From NCBI RefSeq assembly GCF_020382885.2, contig NC_058506.1:8720318-8784317 (forward strand): 64,000 bases of DNA. Reading direction: 5' to 3'. Origin of the DNA: Scatophagus argus. Its lineage: Eukaryota > Chordata > Actinopteri > Scatophagidae. Position numbers and translations under genes: made by a program. The notes under the pieces are model-generated. The model did no database searches. It was not told where the DNA came from and saw nothing but the letters and a program-made list of their open reading frames with translations. Positions 27,001 through 37,300 of this stretch are shown here, piece by piece. How positions within the stretch are numbered: the stretch's first letter is position 1; every line of letters starts with the position of its first letter.

Positions 27001-30000
27001 TGTTTCCGCAGAGAGGAAGTGATAGACCAGAAACGCCCTGAGATGGTGAGAATTCTCCCTCTCTGTTAGCTGTTTTTGATGTGCGTTCAACTCATATTGA
27101 GTATTGCTGTGGTTATACAGTAATAAGGACTTCATAACTTCTGAACACTTTTTTCTCATCCTTTAGGCTGCCACTCAGTTTAAAAACAGCCTGATGAAAC
27201 TTATGGAGATCCTCATGTCTAAAGAGCCATCCTATGTGCGCTGCATCAAACCTAACGATGCCAAGCAGCCAGGTATATTTTGAAATATTCATTTGTTGCT
27301 TATTACGGTACTGATATTCTCAAATAAAAGCTGTTTTTGAAACAATGTTACTTTTGCTGTAATTACTTACTTGGCAACACAAATTTCCACACACTTATCA
27401 GTGCAACATAGTCACAACACTTTTCATCTAATTTTTTCATTTGATTAGAAACATTCGCTCACTAATTGATTCCCCTGGATCTACTCTGTCTTTCTCTTTC
27501 AGGAGTTAATGCTATTATTAATAAAACTAAAGGATTGGTTGTCCTGGTTGTTTTCATTTGATGGTAGTGATAAATGAAGGCCTCTCGACAACATGCTGTG
27601 TGTAATCTAATGGGTAGTAATTCTATAGCATAGTATCTGTGCCATAATATTTGCCTCAAGTTTGTTTCTGTCAGTAAATAAGATCTCTCCCTGCAGGAAG
27701 GTTTGATGAAGTTCTGGTCAGACACCAGGTGAAGTACCTGGGCCTGATGGAAAACCTGAGGGTCAGAAGAGCTGGTTTTGCCTATCGACGTCGCTTCGAA
27801 GCCTTCCTGCAGAGGTGACTGACCTTCTCTCCGAATGACTTATAGCCTGAATCAGTTCTTTTGTTGCTCCATGTCCAGCCTTCTCTCATTTTAATTATGC
27901 ACAAAAATGACCTTAGGTATAAGCCCCTGTGTCCTGAAACGTGGCCCAATTGGCATGGCACACTTGCAGAGGGCGTCTCGACACTGGTCAACCACCTAGG
28001 CTACAAAGCAGAGGAGTACAAACTGGGAAGGTAATGTATTGTTGGAGAGAGACAGAGAGTATAGAGTGGGAGAAGAGTTTGGTAACTGCTCAACGGCTAC
28101 AACAGATTACGTGGCCACCCAGGCTGAATGCATGAGTACAAAGTACTCATACACTATATGTATTGGGACACTCGACCATTACACCAACAATGACTTTAAT
28201 GACATTGCATTCTAAATACATAGACAGCATTGTAGCTAGAACAAGACTTCCACAAGTCTTTGTAGTGTTTCTGTGGGAATGTTTGCCCATTCATGCAGTA
28301 GAATGTGAGGTCAGGCACTGATATTGAATGAAAAGGCCTGGCTCACAGTCTCTGTTCCAGTTCATCACAATGGTGTTCAGTGGGGTTTAGGTCAGGAATC
28401 TGTGTGGGCCCTTCCACACCAAACTCATCCAACCACGTCTTTATGGAGTTTACTTTGTGCACTGGGGCACAGTCATGCTGGAATAGAAAAGGGCCTTCAA
28501 CAAACTGTTGCCACAAAGTTGGCAGCATAGCATACCACACCTGGATTCAATAATAAAGAGGTTTGTCCAAATACTTTTGTCCATATCGTTTACATAAAAG
28601 CAGTTTAGATTGAGGTGTTCATCAAATGGTGTGTGCTTCTGTGTTCATCACAGATTTCTTTGTCCTCTTTCTGCAGGTCAAAAATCTTCATCCGTTTCCC
28701 AAAAACTCTCTTCACCACTGAGGATGCACTTGAAGCAAAAAAGCCAGAGATAGGTGAGTAGCATTTGGAAGGATTGTGCACACTGGAGTGTCAGAAAGTG
28801 AAAAAGAAGCAAATTACTCTCAGTCAAATGTTACTAATACTTATACAATAATACTAATACTAATACTAATCTATGAATCGGCTGGATTCAATGGAACATC
28901 TCAGTGGAAAAGCATAGATCCACCTTTACTCTCTGTTCTTTGTTGCAATCCAGCTTTGACACTGCAGACATCATGGAGAGGCTACAGGGAGAGAGCCAAG
29001 TACCAACGCATCCGACACGCAGGTCAGAGCAACTACCACAGCAATATGAGTTACTTCTTCAAATGGGGTTTTACTTCCATTTTTACTGTAATGTTAATTT
29101 TGGATTTCTTCCACTTTTAAATTGGGACTGTCCGATTTAAATGTACATGAATCAAAAATTCTTCTGAGTTTTCTCTTCCGTTGAGGAATGGCCCCACATG
29201 GTCCACATTCCCACTCATGTATTCTAGTGTGCAGGCTTGTGGAGTTTTTTTTTTTTTGTTTTGTTCTTGTTGTTGTTGTTTTTGTTTTTGTTTTTTTGTT
29301 TTTTGAGTAGAGTTGACGTAATTTCACCTTTCCATCATGTCTATTTTGACCTAAGCTGATTCTCTCTCAGTATGCCTTGTTACACTGTTTTGGTGTTCAT
29401 ATATGCCTGTATATGTGTGTATAGTGATAGTGATCCAGTCTGCGTGGCGAGGGATGAAAGCTCGCAGAAGGGCTAAGAGGCGTCGACAGGCTGCTGAGTT
29501 GATACGCAGGTGCTTGTTATATTTTATTTCTGTATGTATTTTTCCTACTGCATTTAGCATTTTTTAAATTTCCGTCCCGGTGACCGTCTTTGTTTTCAGG
29601 TTCATAAAAGGCTTCATCTACCGCCATGAGGAATACTGCCCTGAGAACGACTATTTCCTGGATCATGTACGCTACTCCTTCCTCAAGAATCTAAGTAAAA
29701 ACTTGCCCAAGAACGTCTTGGACAAAAGTTGGCCGACTCCTCCTCCCTCCCTTGTTGAGGTACAAACAGACCATCCACATTCTGCTGACTGACAGCATTA
29801 CATACAGATGAAAGAATGACTTCATACAAATAAGAATCTGTGGAGTCATTAACGCAAATTCTGTATTGTCATCTCCGTGATGTGCAACAGGCCTCCGAGC
29901 ACCTGCGGAGGATGCACATGAGAAACATGGTCATCAAGTACTGCAGGAGGGTCCAGCCTGAATGGAAGAAGCAGGTACATGACTACAGGAACCTTAAAAG

Positions 30001-31419
30001 ATAAATAAATCTGCTAATTTTTCATCCTTCATGATTTTCTTTTTCTTTATCCTAGATGATGCAGAAGGTTGTAGCCAGCGAGATCTTCAAGGATCAGAAA
30101 GACAGCTACCCTCAGAGTGTGGGAAGGCTGTTTTTGGACTCCAGACTGGGTACATGTCGATACATACATTCATTACCTCTGTATGCACTGAACACCATGC
30201 AAAACACATAACATTTACAGAGGCTTTCTAATTGCCTTTAATAGAACGTGAGCAAATCAATCTCAAAGTGGTCCAGACCCTCGGCAATGACAAAGTGCAG
30301 GTGGGACTGACCTTTTTTCTTTTCGATGGTGATAATAAAAGTGTTGCATAACCTTTCAGCTGCCACACAGTATTGTGTCTCCTTGTACTCCTCAGTACGG
30401 TGTTCCGGTCATAAAATATGACAGGAGGGGTTTCAAACCTCGCCCTCGCCAGCTGCTCCTCACTAACACCTTTGCTGTGCTGGTGGACAGGACCAAGATC
30501 AAACAACGGATTGACTATGCAGCACTGAGAGGTGAAAAACAGCCCTGAGTCGGCAGTGGAGGTGGTGGGGGAATTTGAGAAATGTTTCAGGTTCAGCTGT
30601 CATAATATCTCAACTACTGTACCTCCTCAGAAATACAGAAATATCGATGTAAAACGATGCTCTTGTTTCTCAAAGAAAGAGACTTTTAAATGAAAGGACA
30701 GCCATTTGTGATGAAACCAAATCAGGAGCTGGGAACACGATTGTTACAGTGTTGCTGTTGAACCAGGACAGACAGAACAGGGCTCAAACGTTTCAGGTTT
30801 TCTCTATTAAACAGGTATCTCTGTGAGCTCTCTCAGCGATGGAATGTTTGTTCTGCACATGCCCAGTGAGGACAATAAACAGAAGGTACAATAAAACACA
30901 GCAGTCATGACTGTTTACTAGTGTGCAATCTTGCAAGCGGTCTAAATGCAGCTGCGTCTCCCTTAGGGCGATGCAGTGCTGCAGTGCAACCATGTGATTG
31001 AGCTGGTGACCAAACTAGCCATGATGGCCAGCAAAGTCAACTACGTCAACATCAGCCCGGGAAGGTGAGGCCTGTCCATCTGCTTCTCTTTGTTGGTTGT
31101 TGTCAGCCCAGACAGTACTCATCTCCATATCCTGTCCTTGTTTGATACATCCTGTGTGACACGCAGTATTAGGTTTGCTGTGGCTCGAGGCAAAGAGGGA
31201 ATCATTGATTTTGTCAGGGGTACAGAGCAGAAGGTGGCCAAAGGCAAGCGAGGACATCTGCTAGTGGTGAGTCAGTGGCAGTTCTGATGTCATGTGTCTC
31301 GCCTGCAGGGAAGAATGAGTATTGGGGATTTTTTTTTTCTATATTAAAAACATTTCGGCTAACTGACTGTTCACTCTGATTTCACTCTGCAGACTGCCCC
31401 TCGGATCAACAGCACATGA
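15063..31419 (+). CDS. myo1c: unconventional myosin Ic
   Basis: Exons: 15063-15077, 22300-22458, 22553-22668, 22992-23190, 23389-23469, 23576-23755, 23857-23955, 24487-24600, 24696-24767, 24853-24972, 25090-25172, 25651-25756, 25869-25949, 26041-26132, 26243-26337, 26810-26856, 26965-27045, 27167-27272, 27697-27814, 27917-28030, 28677-28753, 28954-29022, 29425-29509, 29600-29759, 29891-29974, 30056-30149, 30245-30300, 30396-30531, 30815-30885, 30967-31064, 31167-31266, 31393-31419. They join in frame to 1,044 residues, the length I recall for human MYO1C isoform b. The motor domain has P-loop GESGAGKT (about 121-128), switch 1 NDNSSRFGK (about 173-181) and LLDIYGFEV. About three IQ motifs follow (calmodulin-binding neck, [10 protein letters not shown] and [10 protein letters not shown]). 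The basic TH1 tail with its PH-like lipid-binding fold ends APRINST. The family is a single-headed actin motor tethering membranes (exocytosis, GLUT4 vesicles, ear adaptation), with a nuclear isoform. MYO1H is the closest alternative, but the N-terminal residues match MYO1C better. Confidence 0.95.
15078..22299 (+). other. myo1c: myo1c intron 1 (7.2 kb)
   Basis: This is the long first intron of myo1c. It contains the alternative first exon at 19601-19618, a short GT repeat near 19171-19188, A/T runs, and no other recognised coding sequence. A donor-like ATCA/GTAAGT occurs near 21650 and might mark a further non-coding exon, but there is no ATG and no other support. Confidence 0.6.
19601..19618 (+). 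CDS. myo1c: alternative first coding exon of myo1c (MRYQGR)
   Basis: ATGAGGTACCAAGGCAGG is followed directly by the donor GTAAGA. It encodes MRYQGR in phase 0, so it can splice to the common exon at 22300 exactly as MRFDK (15063-15077) can. The start has A at -3. The human MYO1C isoform with the nuclear-myosin-type N-terminus begins MRYRA at the equivalent place, so this is a credible second promoter product of 1,045 residues. The upstream 5' UTR (about 19.2-19.6 kb) is purine-rich. This is inferred from sequence only. Confidence 0.6.
22333..22335 (+). other. myo1c: internal start codon for short myo1c isoform (MESALTARD)
   Basis: The ATG that begins MESALTARD lies 11 codons into the common exon. 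In mammals this methionine starts the shortest MYO1C isoform. Using it here gives 1,028 residues, the length I recall for the human short isoform. Confidence 0.6.
28138..28598 (-). mobile_element. Tc1-like DNA transposon fragment, internally deleted
   Basis: The element sits inside a myo1c intron (28031-28676). The minus-strand frame at 28343-28540 reads [10 protein letters not shown] ... [16 protein letters not shown], the C-terminal part of a Tc1 transposase (normally FQ.DNAPVHK ... SPDLNPIEH.WDELE). The DNA ends, CACTATATG...TATTGGGACAC on the left and AATACTTTTGTCCATATCG on the right, are recognisable inverted termini; the left one has lost a few bases. Most of the transposase, including the earlier DDE residues, is missing, so it is inactive. 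Confidence 0.8.
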
Positions 31420-31800
31420 AGAAACAGCAACCAGGCAAAGAGTAATCCTTTTTAGCTAACTACGGGATTGCCATTCAGAAGCTATTTGTTCATTTGTAGC
31501 CAACAGGATGATACCACAAGCACACACAACATCCTCAACAGAAGGAAGATCCCTTATCATTTCACATACGTCATTACAAGAATGTCTTCAGTGTTGCAAT
31601 AATTACATCTATTTTTTTCTAATGATTGGAAAATTATAACGTGAAGTCTTCACTGTTTCAAATGTTTCATATCTTTATTGTCAGTCATACAAATCTTACA
31701 TAAATATATTTAAATATATCAAATATAAAATGTCCTCTGATGTAAAACACTTTGTCTCTATACTGTAAGAGAAATAAAACAAAGCACTTTGAAATAAATA
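31420..31800 (+). other. myo1c: myo1c 3' UTR (inferred)
   Basis: The stop codon is at 31417-31419. Plus-strand AATAAA hexamers occur at 31773-31778 and 31793-31798 and could end the message. They lie inside the inferred 3' UTR of the opposite-strand cytokine gene, so the two transcripts may overlap tail to tail. Confidence 0.45.
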
Positions 31801-32163
31801 GCTTGTTAATAAATATATTCATAAATAGTAAATATATCTTTGGAAAGTCCAGTAGATTGAGGGCTTGGGGGGGAACAGGAAGTTGAAAAGTGTTCTCTCT
31901 GCTTTGGCAGCTTATTTGTAATTTACAGTTAGAGGTAAGACAGAAACTCTGGGAAATACCCAAGAAAGCCCATCAATACCATGTAAAACAACTAGTTAAA
32001 AAAAAAAACCAAAAAGCTTAAATGACAGCTCGATGCATAATGTGTTGGTAAAACCAGTAAAGCACTGAAGTTATCACAACTGCTATTCCAATTTTCCTTG
32101 CGGTGCTGATTGTAGTTCAGCTTCTCTCTCTTCCCCGTTGATGTGCATGTGCATATTGCCAAG
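31655..32163 (-). other. 3' UTR of the IL-11-like gene with AU-rich elements
   Basis: Downstream of the stop codon the minus strand carries several ATTTA pentamers, including ATTTATT and CTATTTATTTC, clustered in about 31698-31845. A poly(A) signal AATAAA is read from TTTATT at 31674-31679. Clustered ATTTA motifs are the usual mark of short-lived cytokine messages, which fits the gene's identity. Confidence 0.55.
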
Positions 32164-34283
32164 TCATGATTGCTGAGTCATGCCAGTTTTCGAAGCGAGC
32201 AGTAGGAAATCTCTTGCCAGCCTGGTGAGGTAAAGGTCTAGATCTCTCAGAATGATGTAACCCTCCACGCGGCTGTCCCATACTGTTTTAGAGACGGTGT
32301 CTGGGTTCTTGTGTGCCCGTACAGCAGGAGAGGTTGGTTTCATCCGAGAGCTCTGCACGTAACTCATCTGGAGAAGAAATCAAGGCAATTTTTGACACTC
32401 ATGTCACTTCCTGTAAAGACTTTGCGTGGCCTAAGGGACAAAACGTGGGTGGGTTTCTGTTAGAAGACGGTGGATACCTGATTTCTGACTTGGCTCATCA
32501 GGTCCCTCAGGTCCAGCTGAATGTGCTTGATACTCTGAGTTAAAGTGTTGTGGGCTGCCTGTCCCACCAGCTGTTCTTTCTCTTCCTCCTCCAACTGTTT
32601 TCTCTTCCACTCCAGCATATTCCAGTAGGTTTGCATGTCCCAGAAAGCAGTGTCCAGTCGTTCCCAGTCCTGAACACAACACAAACAACAACCACATGAT
32701 TACATAATGACAATGTTGCACAACCCTCTTTCGATGCTTGAAGGTCTAAAAGGGGAATTCCACTCAAATTTTTACAAGTTTTACACTCTGCAAGAGCAGA
32801 CTCTCTTACAATGTCAAAAAAGATTTGAGAAATTCTCAGAAAACTGTGTTTTTGCCAAATAACAGCCAGATACTGACCGTCATATCTAGCCAACTGTAGA
32901 AATCTGTAGAAAGTAATGGCAGGTCCCTTAATTGCCGGCTTCTGTCCTCAAAATGCTTATTTCCCAACTTCTCCTCCTTCTATTAAAATGAACACAGTAA
33001 CAATTAAAGATTTGTATTTGGGAAAAACTGATGCTGGATGTGTACAGAGCTCACAGTGAGAGTATTTTTCAGTACTCACATATTTATTCATCAGCTGCTG
33101 GACACGAGTTCGAGTGAACCTTGTGAGACGAAAGGAGTTGTTATATTTATTCCTCTGGAGGACTTGTGATGGAACAGAGGACTCCACACAGTTCAGTATA
33201 CAGCCAAAGACAACGAAAGCCTGCCACCAAACAGCCATCTGGATCAGAGACATGACCAGGATTATGAGTTATACACAAAAACATTGATTTGCTCATTAGT
33301 TTTTCAGGTATATACCAGACTAAGAAGAAGCACTTCTGCCTGTGGTACTGTAAAAGTTACACTACGGCATCACTTCCAACACAAAATTCAACATTTCGGT
33401 AAACAGAATGGGAACTATTCACAATTAGTATCTGAAAGGAACTACATTAATATTTCTGAAAGAAATTCCAGCCCACATCCTCTAATGCCCACCACATGGC
33501 ATCCCCATACATGCTTTCTTTCTTATGAAATTTTGTAACTACAGTTGGTCTTGCTGCACATACATGGGAAAAGAAGCAACCTGATTCCTCTAAATGGTTT
33601 CAACATGGAAGGAAGCATTTGACTCCAGATTAAAGATTTTGCTAGCACACCACATCACTGTTGACCTATTGCAAGGGGCTGCATACCCAAACACAAAGAG
33701 TGAAGTTTAGCTTTTCTTTCATGTATTAAAAAATAAGATAAACCTTTACTAGCCCTGCAGTGGTGAACTTGTCAGTGTCACAGCAGCACAAGGATAGCAA
33801 TTTTTCCTGGCTCTATCTAGCTGAATTTGCAGAAAAGAGAAGGAAATCCTCCTTTTCACTTTGATGATTTTATCCAGTTGCATCATGTGTTGTTGGTGCA
33901 ACCCAGTCTTTCCGGTGAGTCAATATCTTTCTGAGGACACCATGAGATTGTTCTCTAAGGATGATGAAAATAAGCATACAGAAACACTGCAGCTGTTTGA
34001 TAAGCCTTCACTTAAGGTTAGATGTGGACATCAAACAAGTAAAAATAAAATGAAAATTGTTGTTACATATGCTCATGTGGTGATAAAATACATTTTTCAA
34101 AAAATAAAATCTAAGTTAACATACATGGATATAAATGAAAAAGTCATTTCACATGTTTCCAAGGATGGCGTACTTAAAACAGTCAAACCACTGAACTCAT
34201 GTCTGAAGTATGTATTATTTTTAAGACAGACTTACCTTAGAGGACCTTTGAACTCCAGTGAAACAGGAGCGAAATAACTTCAT
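32164..34283 (-). CDS. secreted four-helix cytokine, IL-6/IL-11 family (IL-11-like)
   Basis: Five coding exons on the minus strand: 34283-34236, 33238-33080, 32979-32878, 32669-32478, 32367-32164. All introns are phase 0; together they give 234 residues. The exon-2 start MAVWWQAFVVFGCILN forms a clear signal peptide, so translation may instead begin there (218 residues). The mature part has no cysteine and one NNS glycosylation sequon. A helix-rich pattern follows, with LPLLSTD before helix B and ILRDLDLYLTRLARDFLLL as the last helix, resembling the C-terminal helices of IL-11, CNTF and CLCF1. Five exons, a signal peptide and no cysteines point to IL-11 rather than IL-6 or G-CSF (disulfides) or LIF/CNTF/CTF1/CLCF1 (fewer exons). 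Such ligands signal through gp130-type receptors to JAK/STAT3. Fish M17 or another divergent member remains possible, so I give no symbol. Most introns are short; intron 1 is about 1 kb. Confidence 0.7.
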
Positions 34284-34309
34284 GCTATAATGAGGCTCCT
34301 GTGTACAGT

Positions 34310-34316
34310 TTATATA
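34310..34316 (-). promoter_or_regulatory. TATA box of the IL-11-like gene
   Basis: TATATAA on the minus strand lies about 30 bp upstream of the first ATG (34283). With normal TATA-to-start spacing transcription would begin almost at that ATG, which is one reason to consider the downstream MAVWW start. Confidence 0.6.
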
Positions 34317-34332
34317 GGTTTGTCATGTTCTT

Positions 34333-34344
34333 CCTTTCGGTTTC
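34333..34344 (-). promoter_or_regulatory. ISRE/IRF-like element
   Basis: The minus strand reads GAAACCGAAAGG, a full match to the GAAANNGAAA interferon-stimulated response core, about 25 bp upstream of the TATA box. Position and match suggest IRF or interferon control of the cytokine; binding is not shown. Confidence 0.45.
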
Positions 34345-37300
34345 TGAAAGGCCTGGAGTTTTTTTTTTTTTTTGTTTTTTTTTTCCTGTCTTTCTCTCTT
34401 GTGGTCATCAGCATGATTCATGCAGAAGTGAGTAAGTAGTTCAGTAAGAAACTAATGTAGTTTTAGGATTTTTTAATTCTCATTTTTCTCTTTCTTTGTG
34501 GGAAAAGGTTGTTTCAGGAAGACTAATTAAATCTTTAGGTGACTTGGGTCTGTAATACCTAACTATTAAAAGTGAGTATTTCAAAGTTACATAAGGAAGA
34601 ATTTTAAATCACATTGTGTGGTGGCTTTAGTAAGGTCGTGCAACTGGGATGCACTGGGATCACTTTTTTTTTAACCAGGATATTTATGTTTACTTATATT
34701 TTATTTAGAAGTTAAATGTAACACACAAATGTAACACACCAACCAGACAGACAGATAGGGACAAAAAGCAGACGTGTAAAATTTTCGTCAGTGTGAATAT
34801 GCTGCCGTCGTCACTGCTGCATGCACATATCCTGTATTAATAACTGCTTTAATTTTCTTTTTAATAGTAACTTTCTCTGCTACAGCAGTGTGTATTAATA
34901 TGCACTTTCTTTGTTAAATAAATAAGCTACTTTATACTTTCCGGGTTCCATCACGTGGTCCTTTAACTACTGCAGTGAAAGTAGCAAGCTGTTAAAAAAC
35001 ACTGCAGTCCAAAGCTCTCCTTTTTTTTCAAGAAGAAGCAGTGTTCAGTGATGACTGTGCTTAATAAGGGAATATTTCACCCATCTCATGATGTTCATGA
35101 GTAATTGAGTAACAGACACGGTTTCAGTGAATCAAAAAGCACAACAGAAAAAGCTTGCAAAAAAAGGCCCCAAAAATCATGACAGTCATTACTGGAAACA
35201 AGTGTTTTATCAGAGTTCCTGACAAGAGACCAATTTCTATTCCTCTGTATCTTATTCTCTCAGTTCACATCTGTTTTATTCCAACGTACCCCATTTGTTT
35301 TAGCCTTACTTACCTACTTCCAAGTATATGAGTTTAAAACTAGAGTGGACATCGTAGTAGTAGAAGGTTTTATTGGAGCCTTTGTCCTGATTATGTCTGA
35401 ATCTTTTGACTTTTTATATTTTAAATCACTTGAGATTGTTCTAATATCTTTATTTACCAATTTTATTTTTCTTTTATTGTTGTTTAGTTATTAATATGCA
35501 ACCTAATGTGCCATTTGCATCTTGCTTAACAGTTCTCTCCAAAAAATATTCTCACTATTATCATTATAATTATTGTTATTATTTTTTTGTGTCAGTTCTC
35601 TGGGACAAACAAAAGTTGCACTTACTTATGAATGAGAGGCTTTAAAGGATGCCCCTTTTCATTGACTAAAGTCAATGAAGTTGATGAGTTACAACAATAA
35701 ATATATTGTCTTTGTACTGTTTTTTTTTTTTCTTTATGTTTTAGGCAGCGTTCCAACTTTTTTGGAGTCAGGTTTGTAACTCCTACATGCCTTTTTACAC
35801 TTTTCGACATGTGTCTTTAAATGATACTTTTTTAAAATTTAACCTGCCACGCCATGTCCGACCATTAATCTTGGTACTATAATTTAAAGTGTTGATTAGA
35901 TATAAGTCAGCTCTCTTCCAATTTCTCAACCATGCTGAGAGTAATTTGGAGGTAAATTCCCAACCAGCTATAAATCCAATTTGTACAGCATGGGAAGTCA
36001 CCCAGCATTCACAGGAATTACAACCGGTGGATCTTCTGTGATCATACCGAAAATTAAACTAAATACTGTGCTGATTAAAGCTTCCATGTATCGATCAGTG
36101 AACTCAAAACAAAGTTGTGTATGTGTATGTACCTTTGTGGACATTTATTAATCTGTCCAAGTGCAGAATGCAGCGTGCATGTTATCTGAGGAAGCAGTTT
36201 ATGGTGCAACAGAGTCACTGGCCGCATCTGACTGTTAAATAAGACTGTTGGGCTCAAATGTGTCACAGAATGAGAACCAACCCCAAGTGTGAAAGATTAA
36301 AGTATATGAAACACTTTTAGGACCACAGCAGCTGTCAAACACTGTCCTCATTAACAGTTTTACCTGAATGACACCAACAAAATTTACTAGACAAGAGCAA
36401 AAATTAAAATTGGATGTCTTTTAAAGGTAACATTTTTGAAAAGGCCTATTTTCATTTAATAATGACAAATATATTTCTCAATCAGGTATGTTTTTGAAGA
36501 GCATACATACTATATCTCATAGTGCTGTAAAAGAAAGTATGACTTTCCTTGACTCCAAATTTTCCAGGGAAATGATGAGATCTTTTCTGAAAATTCCTCT
36601 GAGATAAGCCTCAGGTAATTAGTTTCATAATATAGGAAAATCTAAATGAATTTCCTTTTTAGTAGCAACAGCAAACATTTGTGTTTTCAACCTACCTCTT
36701 TATGGTGTGGCCATTCCACTTTTTCATGTCAGTGTCTTTGCTTGGCAGCGGTTAAGTCTAGACTGTTTCTTTGTTCTGGGCCTTCGCACAGCTGAGGCCA
36801 TAGGTTGTCTCTGTTAATATAAGTGCTCAGCAGGGTTCAAAGCTCACCCTCTCAGCAACTTTAAAGAATAAATAGTACTGTCTCTGACATACATTTTATT
36901 ACTTTATGACTGGAGTTATCCAAAGCCCCTTGACATTTATGATCAAAAGAATCCAATTAACCTACATCATATGTTAAATTTTCCCAGCAGACACGGTATT
37001 CAGTTTATGTAGGATACCTGTACGAATCAGTGAATATAAAATGCATTTCCCCAAAGTTTTTAATCAAGTTTTTTTTGAATATGGTTACTGTGGAATGGCG
37101 TGCCACACACGGGACTTTCTTGTATGTTACATGTACATTAATTAATATTGAATTAATAGAAAAAGTAGCCACATTGAACATTGAACACCTCATTCAAAAA
37201 CTAAAACTTCAAATTGGATTCTTATACCGCAGCTCAGCTTGTTGATAATATTAACTATAATATTTACACAGGATTACAGGAGATACCCTGTATGCTGTAT

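Noticed and set aside
29094-29327. Lysine/threonine-rich minus-strand frame of 77 codons
   Set aside because: It is a translation of T/GT-rich low-complexity sequence within a myo1c intron.
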